Source: Trichostrongylus colubriformis (Eukaryota > Nematoda > Chromadorea > Rhabditida > Trichostrongylidae). From it: 64,000 bases of DNA. The DNA lies in assembly GCA_963978905.1 (NCBI GenBank), contig OZ022257.1, forward strand, positions 5,280,965 to 5,344,964. The letters run 5' to 3'. Below the pieces are notes generated by a model, which saw only the letters and a program-made list of their open reading frames with translations, was not told where the DNA came from and searched no databases. Shown in pieces: positions 1 to 14,100 of the stretch. Positions within the stretch are counted from its first letter, which is position 1, and the number at the start of each line of letters is the position of its first letter. A program made the translations under genes and the position numbers.

Positions 1-187
1 CGCCAGCGAATGGCCATAGAACGGCCAGTTTTGGGTAATGATTGAAGCAGTCACAAAAAAATACTTAAGCGGCCCAAAGTAATTTCTTTTAGGATGAATG
101 CGAGCTATCCTGCCATTATTGCGAAGTGATGATAGTAGTGTGTTAATGTTATTTGCTAATTTCGCATTTGACTCCGCGTATTTTCAG

Positions 188-867
188 AATTGCTCGAAGA
201 GTCAGATATTCGGGGATTGGAGGAGTTTTTGATGGGCGTTGAAGACGAGAGGACTAGAGAAGCAGTGAGTAATTACCATCGGGTTCATTATAGTCAAAGT
301 ATACTCGATGTGGAGCAGCGCAGTGGTTGGTCAGTAGGATGCACCGGGAGTCGAGGATCCCTCGAGAGGGGGTCGTATTTGACCGGACAGGAGGGATGTC
401 GTACCTGCAAAGGTCAGCGATAAGCATTTGAATTCAAACTTTCAATAAGCGGATGAGAAGCGAGGGTATTTCACAGCGATGGGGGATTATGAATTGAAAA
501 AAATTTGCTAAGATAAGAATACATAGCGATAAAATACTTTGCAACTACAATCCAACAACGGTTACTGATATTGAAAAAGTCAAAAAAGGGGAGGGGGAGG
601 TCGTACCTGGTTCCCGTAGGGGCCTACAGCCTCCAAATCCAAGGTGATGCCGAACATCTTGGATGTGCGCGTCCAGTCACTGTGCACCTCACAAATGTAG
701 AAGATATAAATATTGTTTATTCCTTTTTCCAGGTGATCGAATTGTTAGAAGCGAAGCAAATCGCCGACGAAAAACTGGTTGAGATGCGAATGCGAAGAAT
801 TATTCGGCAGTTACCTCCCGATGTTGTTAGGCAATTGTTTGACATTTACAAAAACACAAAACCATAA
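188..867 (+). CDS. 3' end of an unrecognised gene (last two exons)
   Basis: Two exons join in phase. Exon 188-264 follows ttttcag and ends GCA|gtgagt; exon 733-867 follows tttttccag and ends in TAA. Together they give about 70 residues: a Glu/Leu-rich stretch containing DIRGLEEFLMGV, then AVIELLEAKQIADEKLVEMR and the C-terminus RQLPPDVVRQLFDIYKNTKP. The composition suggests amphipathic helices; there is no signal peptide or membrane segment in this part. The 188 exon enters in phase 1, so the gene continues to the left, outside the window. A polyadenylation signal AATAAA lies at 972-977, about 105 bp after the stop, which supports this as a true 3' end. The intron 265-732 carries a dispersed repeat. 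I do not recognise the family and assign no function. The exon structure is seen in sequence; expression is inferred. Confidence 0.6.
335..486 (+). repeat. Dispersed repeat, copy 1 (second copy near 42130)
   Basis: Shares long blocks with 42130-42285: aatccctcga-like, tcgtatttgac, caggaggg, tcgtacctgca, agg-tagcga-aagca, ctttcaataag and ttcacagcga, in the same order and spacing. The identity is high but indels are present. Coding capacity is not evident. It lies in the intron of the partial gene. Confidence 0.6.
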
Positions 868-3800
868 CTTCTGTGGTCGACAATTTTAGTTTTGTACATA
901 TGTATACGACGTTCTATATCGTATCTCATACGGTGTTGATTTTGATGGATGAACATGGTAGTCATAAAGCAAATAAACACATCAATCTGGAAATTAATGT
1001 GGACCGTCAGCTACAGAAAACACTACCCTTTTGTTGGCAAACTGATTGAACAAGCGATCAGTTTTCAATGCCAAGAGCTACTCGAAGTTTGGGAACTGGC
1101 CCTTTGACGAACAAACGAAAAAACGTGTGCCATGTCATCATTCTCTACAGTAGGCTCAAATGTGAACATTAGGACGCATTCTTGAAATTCCTTAGTGCGG
1201 AAGGTTTAATATGCGAAGATGTCTAACAAACCACCCATAACGCACCCCGTTTATCAGCTCGGGAGAAAGAGGCCTCAGCTTCACTGTCAGTAGCTAACAC
1301 ATACTGTATAGGAAAGTGATCGTAGCCACGGTCATCTATTATGTCCCCTCTTATCCCCTTACTTCAGCAATGCAAAGAAGATGGAGCTCTTCGAAAGTCC
1401 GATAAAATCGTTGTTGTGAAACCGCCGCGTTGAGTTTTAGCGCAAAGCATATCGTACAATGGTTCTTGAAGAAGCAAAGATTATTGTACAAGTGGTTCTA
1501 TCCATAAGTCACTTCCATCAACCGGATTCAATGGAGACATCAATTATTCAGCTACGTTTTTCTGTTCGCCGTACAGTTTGCTACAAAAGAGTCAATGTCT
1601 GCATTAAAAATGTCACCTACTTCTGAATCATGCAAGTAATCTGCTTTCTCCATATGTCCTGTTCAGAGCGATATCGACTGTAGTTACAAGCTGCAGACGT
1701 CTTAGTTTCGCAGTGAACACTTCCATCGCTTGAAATGCCAATGCAAGATACAGCCCAATTTTAGCCCTCATGTCTTTCGGAATCCCAGAGGTGCAGTTTC
1801 AAATTGTGAGTCCAATGAGGAGCGATGGAAGCAGGTGAGAAGCCTGCATTTGGTTGTTCGCCTCCTGCCCATACCTGAACACTCCGCCACACCTCACCGC
1901 AAACCCGAACACCGATGCAAGCTCCACTTCCTTCAGAAAATTGCAAGAGCAACATTTCTGCAATGTGATCTTGTGAAGTGAACGGTTGAGTATAGCAGAG
2001 ATCTGCAATCGCGAAGACTATGCGTAATATTTGCTGACCTTCCAAATCGGAGGTTTCACATATCGCTGTAGTTGGTTTTGGTTACAGCATGTGAACTGGC
2101 TGCTGCATTTCCATGACATAGTCAAGAATTTAATCAAATTATTTTTTTAAAATGCTGGTTCCGATTAAACGCCTGCCCTTGGAACGTAAACATTCTTCTG
2201 ATCAATCAGAAGATATGGCCAGAGACTGGCTGGAAGACTATCACTCAGTCCTATATTCGATTACAACAGTTGAAAATGAACTGGGACATCTGACTTGGAT
2301 TGTAAAGGTTCGAATGAAGGGCTCGTGCATCAATAGAATATACCCAACCCAAATTCAAATTCATTCCTTTCTGATATAATGCTTCGTGGAAGATACACGA
2401 AGATCATAGAGACCAAACAGACCCCTGAGACCATTTGTGACTCAATTGTATTTTGTTCTTTCGGGAATGAGTTTAATCTGATTCATTTTTTTGTGTTCCA
2501 TTTCACCACAGAAGGTCACATGACAAGCGTCCGTGCACAAACAGCTTTAAATTTCCTGAATCATTCCACTTGGCGTTCATAAAGACCTGCAAATGGGTTC
2601 ATCAGCTGTGCGACCCCGTAAATGTGATTTTTGTAGCGAACTGATCCATCCGTGCTGTCTTGTCTGGATGAGCTGATACGAAGCGATTCTTTTAGTGGTC
2701 GGCGGGGAGAATAAATGCACTTTCTGATCGCGTAGTTCTTTCTCTCTCTCGTGAAGGGCGTTTCAGGATCCTTGTTAACGTGGTGATATCCTTCTTAACA
2801 TCTATTTTTGACCGCTTTCTTCCCATTATTTCTCTGCTTAATTTGACTACACCCGCAACGCCGTTACGGTCTATTACGGCTGAGAAGATGTCAACAAGTA
2901 ACATTCGCTTCACATCAAGTACCGTATCACTAGGTGTCTATGAGGAACTCGAAAGACAGCATTCAATCTACGTTGTTTTTGTGCTGTTTACACCATTCGT
3001 GGTTCATTTAAACAAAGCGATTCGGTCGCTCTCGGTTTCGGCATGTTTGGGATCGTCTTCCACCACATTTTATTCGCTGCCGATTTCGTCCGATTTTCTT
3101 AAGCGACCGCAGCTCTGTAATTATGCCATCTCAATGAACTAAACTCCGTTGACCATAAAACACCTCCTGGGCGCAGGCTCTGTATTTCCTCATACTTCGA
3201 AGGACTTCCTTAGTGCCGTGAGAACGTTGAGAGGTTCTCCAGGCACAGCTAACCAGGCTAGATTACGGTAGCCGATTCGCTATCTCACACCAATCGCGTT
3301 GTTTTCAATAGGTTACCTATTTGGGAGAGATAGCTGTCTATACGCACAACCTTCACTTTTCCATAGTGGTTGCCTATATTTTCATGTATTTCCTCTGTTG
3401 AATTACAAGCTCTGCAGATGCCGTTCAGATTTCCGGGCAACATTCCTTCTTCTAGTAGATGTAGTAGGAAGGTTCATCATGTAGTAACATAAATTCCATG
3501 GCAAGCTTTTCCTTCAGAATCTATATCCATTCTTCCACCTATTGTGGTGCGGCAAAGAGCCATCTTTTCATGAAGAGTCTTCCAAACGGATTGTGGGCTC
3601 GAAACAAAGACTGCTCACATCAACATAAGATGACATCGTCTTGTATGTATTATGTCATCAGTCTTCATGTCAAATCTTACCGAATATCACACCAGCCTGC
3701 TCGATCTATTAATCGCTTGGCGCAATTCGAAGCAACAGACGTCTCAAACTCTCCTGCATCCCGATGATACCTCGTACAGGTTTACATCCCGTGGTTCAAT

Positions 3801-5104
3801 ATTATCGCTTGCTATGAACAGAAAATGAGACTCCGTTTCCCACTGGGAAAGCGTAATTTACTGCGGCTTCAAATCAACTCCACCTTATCACGCAAATATT
3901 CTAGTCATAAAAAGAGCTTGAAGTCAAGTCCACCCTGTGCCACCTGATGATCAAACCAGTCTCAGCCTATGACGTAAATAGGCCTTTAGGGAAAAAGCTG
4001 GCGCATATCACTCCGGAAAACACCAGGAAGTGGGATTGACTAATCCACATCAACCATATCAGTGAAGAGGCTGAGCCACAATGCTTAAATTTACTTTAGG
4101 TTACGATAGCTAAACCGTAACACCGGATCGTGTTCGGCTGAAGGCACGCAGGCTTCGTGGCTCGCAACCTAGAACAAAGGGAAGGGAGTTGTTCATCACG
4201 CTCATGTCTTCGGGTTTTTATTATTAGGTTGGTGCATAATTGAAGCGGCTCTTTGATGTTGCATCTTCTTGTAGCAGAAAATGATTTTTTCATTGCTTCT
4301 GCTGTTGAAGGAAGCCGAATTTCGCACCAACCTGATACATTGTTCAGCCAGTCGGAAGAGAGAGTGCAATTAAGACACAGGTGCTCGAATCCAGACGATA
4401 GTTGCTCAGACAACATTTGTTAACTTTCATCATCACCTCGGGTAGTCACTCAAGTAGCCAACAATTCGAAATGTCATTGTCGTGAAAAGTTTAGCTGACT
4501 AAACCATGAGCACATGAGCAATCACTTCCTACTACAGCCTTAACATAATTCTGAGAATAGCCTTTCGCTGTTTTCTGCCACATCGAATTCCACTGATGTG
4601 TGAGCGTTCGACGATCAGAAGTGTTCCTCTATAGCACGTGCGTATCTCGTTTCTGTTCTGTCACTGACCACGACGAACTCCATGCCATGAATTAAGAGTG
4701 TTGTAGGAAGAACGCTGTACTGTTGCGTTTTCAGACGTAATATAATTCCACGTGATCTTATAAACTGGGTCTCTTGTGACTTGCTGTTTATCGAATGAAG
4801 ATGGGACAGTGCTAAGAGGTGCCGTTACGTACTTATAGTGTGAGAGTGAAATGGGTACCAATCTCATTATGCACTATAGGAACCACGCTCCCTCCACTTA
4901 CTGATTCAGATCCTATGGTAACGTGCAACTCCAGTAGGCTCCCACTCCTTACGGAGCAAAAGTTCGAACAGATCTTTTCGAAACGAGGGGAGGGTCTCAC
5001 CAAAAACCTTAATCTTCTCTGTTTGCGTACTCATCATGATATGTTGAGAATATCGTCACCGTCTGTATGGCAATTCGATATTCTCCAGAGAACTTTTTTT
5101 GTAG
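868..5104. other. Intergenic region upstream of the P450 gene
   Basis: This stretch holds the 3' UTR and AATAAA (972-977) of the preceding gene. I see no gene that can be supported after that. One exon-like segment at about 1707-1833 (ttag acceptor, open frame with a SEHFHRLKCQC stretch, ending AAGCAG|gtgaga) and an open frame at 2152-2310 are the only candidates, and neither joins convincingly to a neighbour. The last kilobase before 5105 should contain the P450 promoter; no recognisable elements were identified. Confidence 0.5.
5095..5104 (+). promoter_or_regulatory. Likely trans-splice acceptor of the P450 gene
   Basis: A run of seven T followed by gtag ends at 5104, 21 bp before the ATG at 5126. 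In nematodes a polypyrimidine-AG directly upstream of the start codon commonly receives a spliced leader. That this one is used is inferred from position only; it could also be an ordinary 3' splice site of an upstream non-coding exon. Confidence 0.4.
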
Positions 5105-5125
5105 ACTCTTCTAAATCGATCCACA

Positions 5126-8100
5126 ATGAAATCTTTGGAAAAAGACACGTCACCTGACGAAAAAGAACTCAAGGACGTCGCATGGCTTTTCGGATTATTC
5201 GCATTGTTTTCTGCTCTTCTGCTAAGGTGATTTTGCTAAGCAATAAGAAATGGTTCTTTAGGGTTGCAGTTCTTCAGGGCAACTACAATTACAGGTTCTG
5301 GTCCGCGAACATACTCATGATCATGCCGCCTGCAGCCTTTGCTTTTCATCAATTTTATTGGCGCAGACGAAATCTTCCACCTGGACCAATTCCTCTCCCA
5401 CTAATTGGAAACACTCTATCGGTAAGTTTTGACTGCAGACAGTATTTGACGAGTAGAACGAGGTCGAGCGTCATCAACCATCAACGTCATTATCCTGCTT
5501 GAGGCATTACGAATATCCTGGGCTTCTTTTATACCTCATAAATTCATTCATGACTATTGATAAATGCCGCGAAGCAGAATAGATTCAAGCGTCCTCTTCG
5601 CACCTTGAATACCAACAAGTACCTATTGGGGCCACTTGAATCATGCGCACTGTGCGAATCCTGCCAAAGTCAATGCCATTTGAGCCTTCCACGGACCTAC
5701 TCTTCCCAGGGCTATTTCAGATTGAAGCAATCACTATAGACACCACCTCGAACTCAGCTCGAGCATGATCCATACTGCATGCCTCAATCAGCCACATCAA
5801 TTATCGATTGCGATGAGCTCAGCTTGATTCAATGAAGTTTATCAACAGTCTGATGTGGTTTGTCTGCAACAGCAAATTTTATTACCAAGCGTCTTTGCAG
5901 ACGCTTTGCAGCACCAACTGCAATGCAGACATTCTTCGTGATATTTCTGGATCGATCTCGTGAAACAGGAAAAACCTACACCACGTGAAAGGTGTAAGAG
6001 CGGTTCCGTTTCCTTCACTCGAACCACTCATGAATACCATAACGCATGGAACTAAGCGTGAAACATTTGAATTACAACAAGAGAAGGTTTGAAACGCCGA
6101 CTCCAGTCGGTGAAGGGATCATGAAGATCAAGGATGGATACGACACTGAGATACGCCATTCTTTCGGTTCATGTTTATAGTCTGTTCAGCGTGCAAATTC
6201 AGTGTTGGTATGTGGACTTGCAAGGGTTATTCCTTTACAAGTCACAGATAATATTCTCTTATGAAGATCTGGATCTGATTGATCTACATCTGTAATGTCG
6301 AAAGAATTATTTAGAGAGAAATGGCTTCTCATTAAAAACAGAAAAGGCAGCGGTGAATTGAGATCTTTTCTGAGCTATCCTTGTAATGTTCAGGTAGATA
6401 TGAGAAACCCGGCCAAAACGTTCAGTTCATGGCATGCTCTTTACGGTCCAATATACACAGTGTGGCTACCCCACCCTATGATAGTGATGGCTAGCCACGA
6501 AGTGCTCAAAGAGGCTCTTATACGTCAAGGTGAGGGAACAAATGCTTTATACTTCTACTGCTTCATGAAAAGCACTTTGCCGTCAGGACCTGCATTTGCT
6601 GGCCGTCCATCCGGCTATATATGGTCGATGTTCACGAAAAACCACGAACATGGTGACGGCATAATTCTTTGCGAAGGTGAAAGATGGGAACAAATTCGCG
6701 AGTTCGCTCACAAAATATTCAGGTAAAAGTTCGTTGACACTGAAAGTGTAAGTTTGCAAAACTGAAAACTCGATTGAAAACTTGCTGTTTAAGGAACTTT
6801 GGGCTTGGTCGAACACAAATGGAGGAAAAAATTGTAGACAACATTAACTATATGATTGCACACATCGATGCTAAGTTAGAGGGAAACAAGGTATGAAAAC
6901 TTCATTTTCACAAATTCGGTTACGTTGTTCCACACACTTGGACGAAGAAAAATCTGCTCGACATTTACTCTTCCCACGCACATCCGATCTCCACCTAAAA
7001 TCTGCTGGAAGTGAAGGAACAGTGACCCTTTTGAGCGACAGACAGAGCCTCCCCAGCAAACGAACAGTTCGGAGACTTGCCTGCTTGCACAAAGAGTAGT
7101 GGGATAGACAGCGGTTTACAGTGAATCGACCTCCTTTTGAGCATAATAAGTTACGTGATATCGCACTGAAAAACCAATACGTATGACACTCTACAGTCTG
7201 TAATTCTGTCATGAACCTGACGCCCTGCAACACATTCGATTGACCGAATGCTTCAACAAGAGGGAAGAAAGCTTACCGCGACGTGCTCGGTTGCGTCACA
7301 GCTACAGCGTAACGCGACGGCATGCACCACTATCACTGCACTCCAAGGGGAGTAACAGTAACACGCTCATTTTGAGCCAACGTCTTAAAATAGTTGATTC
7401 TCTTTCTCCTTCGATGGTCAAGCTCTTCTTTTCTTCAACAGATGTTGAGCACTCCTTCCTTCTGACAATGAGACCTAGGCGACCAAACATTCACCACATA
7501 TAGCATCACCGCCTACAATAGACCAAGAACTGTCGGTGTACAGGCTCTTCCATAACGTCTGGCAAAGTGATCCTTACTGAGCAGAGGCCACCATCGAACC
7601 TCATTGACTTCGAGCCCACGCCGCAATGTGCGGCGGCTGAGCGTCACCTGGCCTTATGAGCACGAGTGAGTTTTCCTATGGAGTCGCCGCACACGGTTTT
7701 TGGTGGAATTATAATGTGTGGTACCATCAAAAAATTGAATGACAATGCAGAACATCTTGTCCTTCCAAACACACGAGGAAGTTATGATGAATATGCGTGT
7801 TCACCAAATGCTGGCATTTTAGCAAATCCCGCTCGACCTGGACGAACCGATTTCTCTGTGTGTAGCAAACATTATTCAAGACTTTGTTCTGGGCAAATCT
7901 TACACGTTCGGTGATCCACAATTCCGCAAATTCAAAAATCTCATCGATGCCGTGTTAGCTGATGTGAGTTGATTGAAGAGAAAACTCCAATACAATTTCG
8001 AGCGTGAGCTTTTAAGGTGGCTTCAAAACCCGTACAACTTGTCAACGCTTATCCAGTTCTTGCCTATCTTCCAATTCCAGCACTAAAACGATACAAGGAG

Positions 8101-11100
8101 AACGGATTCGCCTTGCAAAGGTAATGGAAAATCCCATTACTCCCACTCAGCTTCATGGTAGACTATAATCCAATCAACATGAACCAGAGACGGAGGGCTT
8201 TACGTAGGCTCAATTTTTACGAGCACGTAGCCTTGGATAGACACTTCCAATAATCCGCAATATTTCCGTGGTATTCGCTCCTTCGATCCGTTGTCAAAAA
8301 GTGTGCATGATCTTGTTGAAGTTGCATCTATCTGATCGTGAGCGAAAAGTAGATAGAGGATGGCAGAGTGAGACAGTAAAAAAAACTTGCTACGAATACG
8401 AAAGAAAATAATCATAGAATAAATAAACTACCCATAGTCTGTACAACTAGCAAGGACCACTGAAGTCGAAGCTATGACAATTATAAGCTGATCTTCTCCT
8501 TCTGCGTAACTCTTTCTTACTCTTCCTCCTCTTTGTGTATGCGGAAGTTATAACAGTGCACCTCGACTCACTGAGACCTTTAGTACGAGACACAGTCTAA
8601 CTTCGGGTTGGAGATGTGCTTCAAATTATCCTCCCACAAGAAAAATGAGCGGAATTGTGCTTTGAAATTATCCACGTACACAAAAAGAATAACAACGGTC
8701 GAAGAATAAACACTGCTTAGTCTTCCTTTCCCTTCGAACGCACTGCGATGCAATGGAAACAATACCTTCCACATAAGATGTGAGCTTTCGGCACCGAGAT
8801 AAGTGCTGTATGAGTTTTTGTCACGTTACACTTTGAAAGTGTCCACATAACACCTAAATTCTGTATTAATTGGAATTCCCATTAAATGAATTTCTACATC
8901 TTGATGAGTTTTCTGCTTGCAAGAAACACTCCGCAATAATTTAAACACCTTTATTTAATCCGTGAGAAGATAGCCTATGGCACTACTGCAGAAGGTGCAC
9001 CATTACCGGGGTAAGAAGTAAGAAATATAAACAAAACTATCGAATCAGTTGGCACCCACAGTTTCCAAACAGCCAATACCCATCTTACAGTGGTGGCAAC
9101 TCGTGGCAAACGAAGCTTGCTATGGATTGCAAGAAGATAGGATGGAGAGAATTCTGATAGAGACGGCAACGCTATTGGTGATAAAATTATGAAAAATCTT
9201 GTCCAAACGTCTTCTAGGCTGTAATTTCGATGAAGCCGATGGTTAGGGAGACTCTACAACTAGGATTATTGAGTGTCCGAGTTCGACTTTCCATAAATCT
9301 TGGCATGGTATTTTCTTGATAAGTGTCCGATTCTTGCAGCCAACACCAAGATATTAATTAACTTTATTCGGCTAACGTTTCGGCCTTGTCGCCTTCGTCA
9401 GAGCCTTAAAGCACAGCTGGCCGTCGTTGAGACCACCGTTATTCTCTTTCTTATTCCGAATAACGGTGGTCTCAACGACGGCCAGCTGTGCTTTAAGGCT
9501 CTGACGCAGGCGACAAGCCGAAAGGTTAGCCGAATAAAGTTAATTAATATCTTGGTGTTGGCTGCAAGAATCGGACACTCATTGGGATTATTGAATTTGT
9601 CTTTGATTTTTTTCATTTACATGTCCATCAGCATCTCCAAAACCTCTGTTGAGTGTGAATAAGCTGTGAATTTAAGTGACTGGGAAGGGAACATATTTGA
9701 GCAAGAGTGTAGTACATTCCCGGAGTACAGTAATAACAACGACAACAGGCATCATCTAGGTAAAATTCACTCAAAGTGCATCGCTAAGACGGGATGCTTG
9801 CGTGTTTGAATAGTTTTCAGATGAGTGCTAGGATAACCAGAGATTTAAAGGGAAATCCAGTTAAGGACTTGAACCATCTGAAAGCTATTTAGAGCCTTCG
9901 ATTACGTGCAGCGCAATTCCCGATCTTCTCAATCAAAACACGAATGAGGTGAAACAATAGGAATACTCTTTTTCACCACATCGTGCTCGTTCTTTGTACC
10001 AAGGCAGCATCAGAATTGAAATTATCATTCAGAAAAACCTTGTAAGAACTAGTGATGACTACATATATCCAGATATTTCCTCAATGTGATACGAGAGCAC
10101 AAGGAACGACTACAGATGGACGGCGAACCAAGGGACTTCATGGAAGCTTATCTCAGGGAAATGGCACTTCAACGAGATAATCCACATTTCAAGTAAGCGG
10201 CTTGAAATTTGTGATGCGTGACATAATAGAATGAAAGGTAAAAATATGGTTTGTGAAGCAAACCTAGACCGCGATAACAATACTAGTTAACACTGGATGA
10301 TTGCTAGTTTTTAGTAACACAGTCTGTTCTGTAAGTTGATATGGCTCAGGGGATTTATGGCTTTCTTAGCCTAGACCGCTGCTGTAGTAACCGTGAGCAG
10401 TGTTTCGGGGGTAAAGTACAGATTGCAGTGATGCAATTTTTCAAATAACTTGTATCGCAGCCATGAGTCCGAAGCCAGCACCAAATCACACTACCCTAGA
10501 AAGTAGTTTCGTGCTTGTGCTCAAAATACTAGATAACCACTACACGAGCACTTAAAAAGTCATTGTCGCCTAAAATTGACCCCAGAAGGCGAAATGAGTC
10601 ATCGAGCACATATATACCTTGCTACTTACGTTGTGAATTGACCGAGCACGAAGGTACGGGACTTCGAACTACGAGGCTTCACAGTGAACCTTCAATCAAC
10701 GCTTCAACCGCACACGAGGAATTAAATGAAGCAAAATTTAGTGACTTCACTTTGGCTTTGGCCTCTGGCGATCTTTGGACAGGTGGAATGGAGACGACAG
10801 TGACAACCTTACGATGGGGTTTTGCCTACCTACTGTATCATCCAAGCGTTCAGAAGAAATGTTACGACGAAATCTATCAGGTGCCTAAATAAGAAGATAA
10901 ATGACGGCTCGCTATATGATATGACAAATTTAAAGGCACTGGGTGCGCGTGTAAGGTGAAATTACGGGTACCATGGGGAAAAAAATTAAGGCAAAGACGA
11001 CTGAAAATCGAGAAATGTTCCTGTTGTACCTGCTGTCTTAATTGTGCTTCAAGCATTGTTCAGAAATAGAGATTCAGGGAATGGACGATAAAGCGGAAAA

Positions 11101-14100
11101 CAAAAGATGTGCATCGATTAGGCGATCGGCGGGGGGGGGGGGGAGGGAGGAAAGGAAACGTATTGAATAGGAGAATAGTGAATCGTATGACCACCCATCC
11201 GTTTTGTATTGCATGCCTTTCGCTGAGCCTTCTAGTCACCCAAAAGTCTAAAAGCTACGTGACTGCCACCTCTGAATGCTACCGCACTCGCACGTCGTTT
11301 CTGCAGAGATTGTATAGGGAAAACAAGATAGGGAAAAGTATTGACCGCCTGGCAGTCCTATCCCACTAGGAAGAAAAGACGTAATAAGATGTGCTTCACT
11401 GGTACACCGCTCTTCACAACTGAAGAAAACTTGGATCTCCCTTTGTACGTGTTTTCGGTGCCAGGGAACCAAGGGAAGGACTGCTGAAGTTGGCCGACTT
11501 CGTTGTGAGCCGCGCCATGCATAAATCAGGATAAAGGACCGTTACCGTGGATGTCTTGGAATTGTTAACCGTGAACAAGGTACATCGTACCGACTTCGCA
11601 CCACAGCATAAGTTATGCGCGTTCGGTTGTAGAAGCTTAACACCTTGCTCACAGTCCACAATTTCAAAGGCCAAAGGAACAGCGTGCCACTTGACCCTGT
11701 TTATCTTTTGCGTTGTACATGTGCTCTTCTCTCTACAATATCGCCTCAAGCGTTCATTACTACCTACCTCAACAACTACGACTCTCCTCCCAGCGAACCA
11801 AATACGACCCTCTGTCGAGCATTCTTTGACGGAGGCTTGACCCGGGTATGAAATCAACCTTAGAACCACAGAAATTACTTTTCTATTACCCGTATGGTTA
11901 CAACTTATTTGCTTACTAACAATAAGGACCATATGCGAAGTTCCACGTGATAAGCTTAGATCTGGCTTATACAGATACCAGAAAGAGAGATGTAGATACA
12001 AGTAGATATCCTCTCAAAATCTGCAGTAGGAGGACTGCTAGCGGACGCTAGTGCAAAGGCCTCGAAAGCAAAGGGGCAGCGATCTCGCAATTAGAGCCGC
12101 AAAGCGCGATGCAATGTCGCGCGCGAAACTTTGGACCGTGAGAGTGAGTTCGCGGACTTTCCAGAGCCCTTTCACGAGGGAAGGTCATTAGGTCGGCTTG
12201 GCCATTTTTAGTGAGGTGCACATCGCTGTATGTGCCTTCAGAAACTGAACTCAAACCTGCTGTCCAAATTTGCGAATTGACTCTGCGAAAGAAGCAATGG
12301 TTTTTCTTTCCTGAGTGAGCAGTACTGCATGGTAAATGCAGGCCTCTAGAGCGCGCGAGCCAGACGACTTTGCGTCGTTTTCACGTTAAAGAGCCGCTTA
12401 AGAATTACACCTGAAGGCCAGTTTTGGCCAATTGAGTTTTGACTAAAATTCGGTAGGATCCTTCAGTGGTCGAATAATGGCAAACATACACTAAAGGGGG
12501 CGTTGTTGAGCTTTGCCAAAAAATGATATTCGGCGATTGCCACGCTCTTTTGCTGCTCAAGGGCCTGCTTGGGTACGTTCGGTTATTTCCGTTGAAGTTG
12601 GTAGTTTTTTCATGTGAAAGATGGGAATAATTACCACTCATTCGATGACCGCATCACTCCATCCATTTTCGTCATAATCTCGACTAGACTAAAAACTAGT
12701 CTCCAAAGTTGACTCGACTTCCTAAACATGGAAACAGCATAGGCTTCCAGCAAAAACGTTGGGCTCGCGCGCTACAGCTGCCTGAACTCACTATGTATCA
12801 GTATTGCTCATCGAGGGAGACCTTCACATTTTCTTCACAGTGCCGTAGGCTTAGAAGACAACTTTCAGTTTGGTGTCTCAAGACGCCTGCAGCGATGTGA
12901 ACTTCACGGAGAATGGCCTGAGTAATCTATCGACCTTCCCTTGTTAGGCCTGCGCCTATCCACCCATCTTCGTGAACAAAACTTCGAGGAGAGTATCTCA
13001 GTCAATTTCAGTCCTATCGCTGGATCTTTGCATGTGGCCCGTAGTAAGCAAATAGAACACAACCATACAGAGAAAAAGTGGAATTACTATGGATGGTTTC
13101 TTTCAGTTGTCATTAATGTCTTTCACCGAAATCGTGCAGCGCAATACCGGGCATAGGATTTCTTTTGCAATAGAGATGTTTGCCCTTCCTTGAAAACCAA
13201 ATTATTGTACCCAGTGCCTCTGAGCGATGCTAGTACATCAAGTCATTAAAGTGTAAAGTAAAAAAGGATAAACAGGTGTTCGGAGACGAGCAGCCTTGTT
13301 ATGCACGCCGAAAACAACTCCCTTACGTCGAGGCAACGATAGCCGAATTGCAGCGAATTACAAATGTTCTGCCGTGGGCTATCCCTCATCGGTTCGTTTA
13401 CATATACTTAATCTTTGTGGTAATCCTGGAGTCATAGGCAGCCTTCTCTGCGGTGATGCCGGCGGCAGGGCGTGGCTGCGCTCACAAGAGCGACGCAAAG
13501 TGGCACGGACGGAGACGCAATGACGGGTGCAACCACGTCCTGTCACCGGGACTGCATAGTATGAAGGCGGCCTCCCCGAGAGCCGAAAGGACCTGTAGGC
13601 AATACTACAAAACTATCTTCACAAAATGATTCGAGTTATGAATTTTCAGAACAATGGAAGATGTGGAACTGCTTGGATTTTACCTTCCGAAAGGCACCGT
13701 GATTTTGCCACAGTACGGAACTGTACATCATGACCCACGCTACTTCCCCGAACCGGATAAGTTCAAACCGGAAAGGTGCGTCTGCATGTCGGTATGAGCA
13801 CTGCATTGGCAACACTGCAATTAATGAGCAGATAAATAGATTTAAGATCACTCTGTGAAGAGCAATACTGCACCCTCATTCACTCACTGAGCGTCAGGGC
13901 TGCTGAGGCCCCGCTCACACTCTGAGCCACCACGGCGTAGCTGCCTTCACAAGCAGCGAGGCATAGCTGCACGGGAAAAGGTACAGTGACGCCGCTGGCA
14001 ACGAGGCATGGTGACGTGGGCGAAGCTGCAGTGACACACAGCCACGCCCCGTCGCCACCGCAAAATACGAAGGCGGTCATGACGCTCACCGTCTTCACTC

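Noticed and set aside
9300..9662. 120-codon open frame, with a 72-codon frame opposite
   Set aside because: Both translate the same peptide (CPILAANTKILINFIRLTF) because the sequence is a palindrome; it is a fold-back repeat, not a gene.
11414..12001. 195-codon open frame on the - strand within P450 intron 9
   Set aside because: Longest frame in the window, but no recognisable domain, low-complexity start, overlapping frames on the other strand, and no splice or start context that supports a gene.
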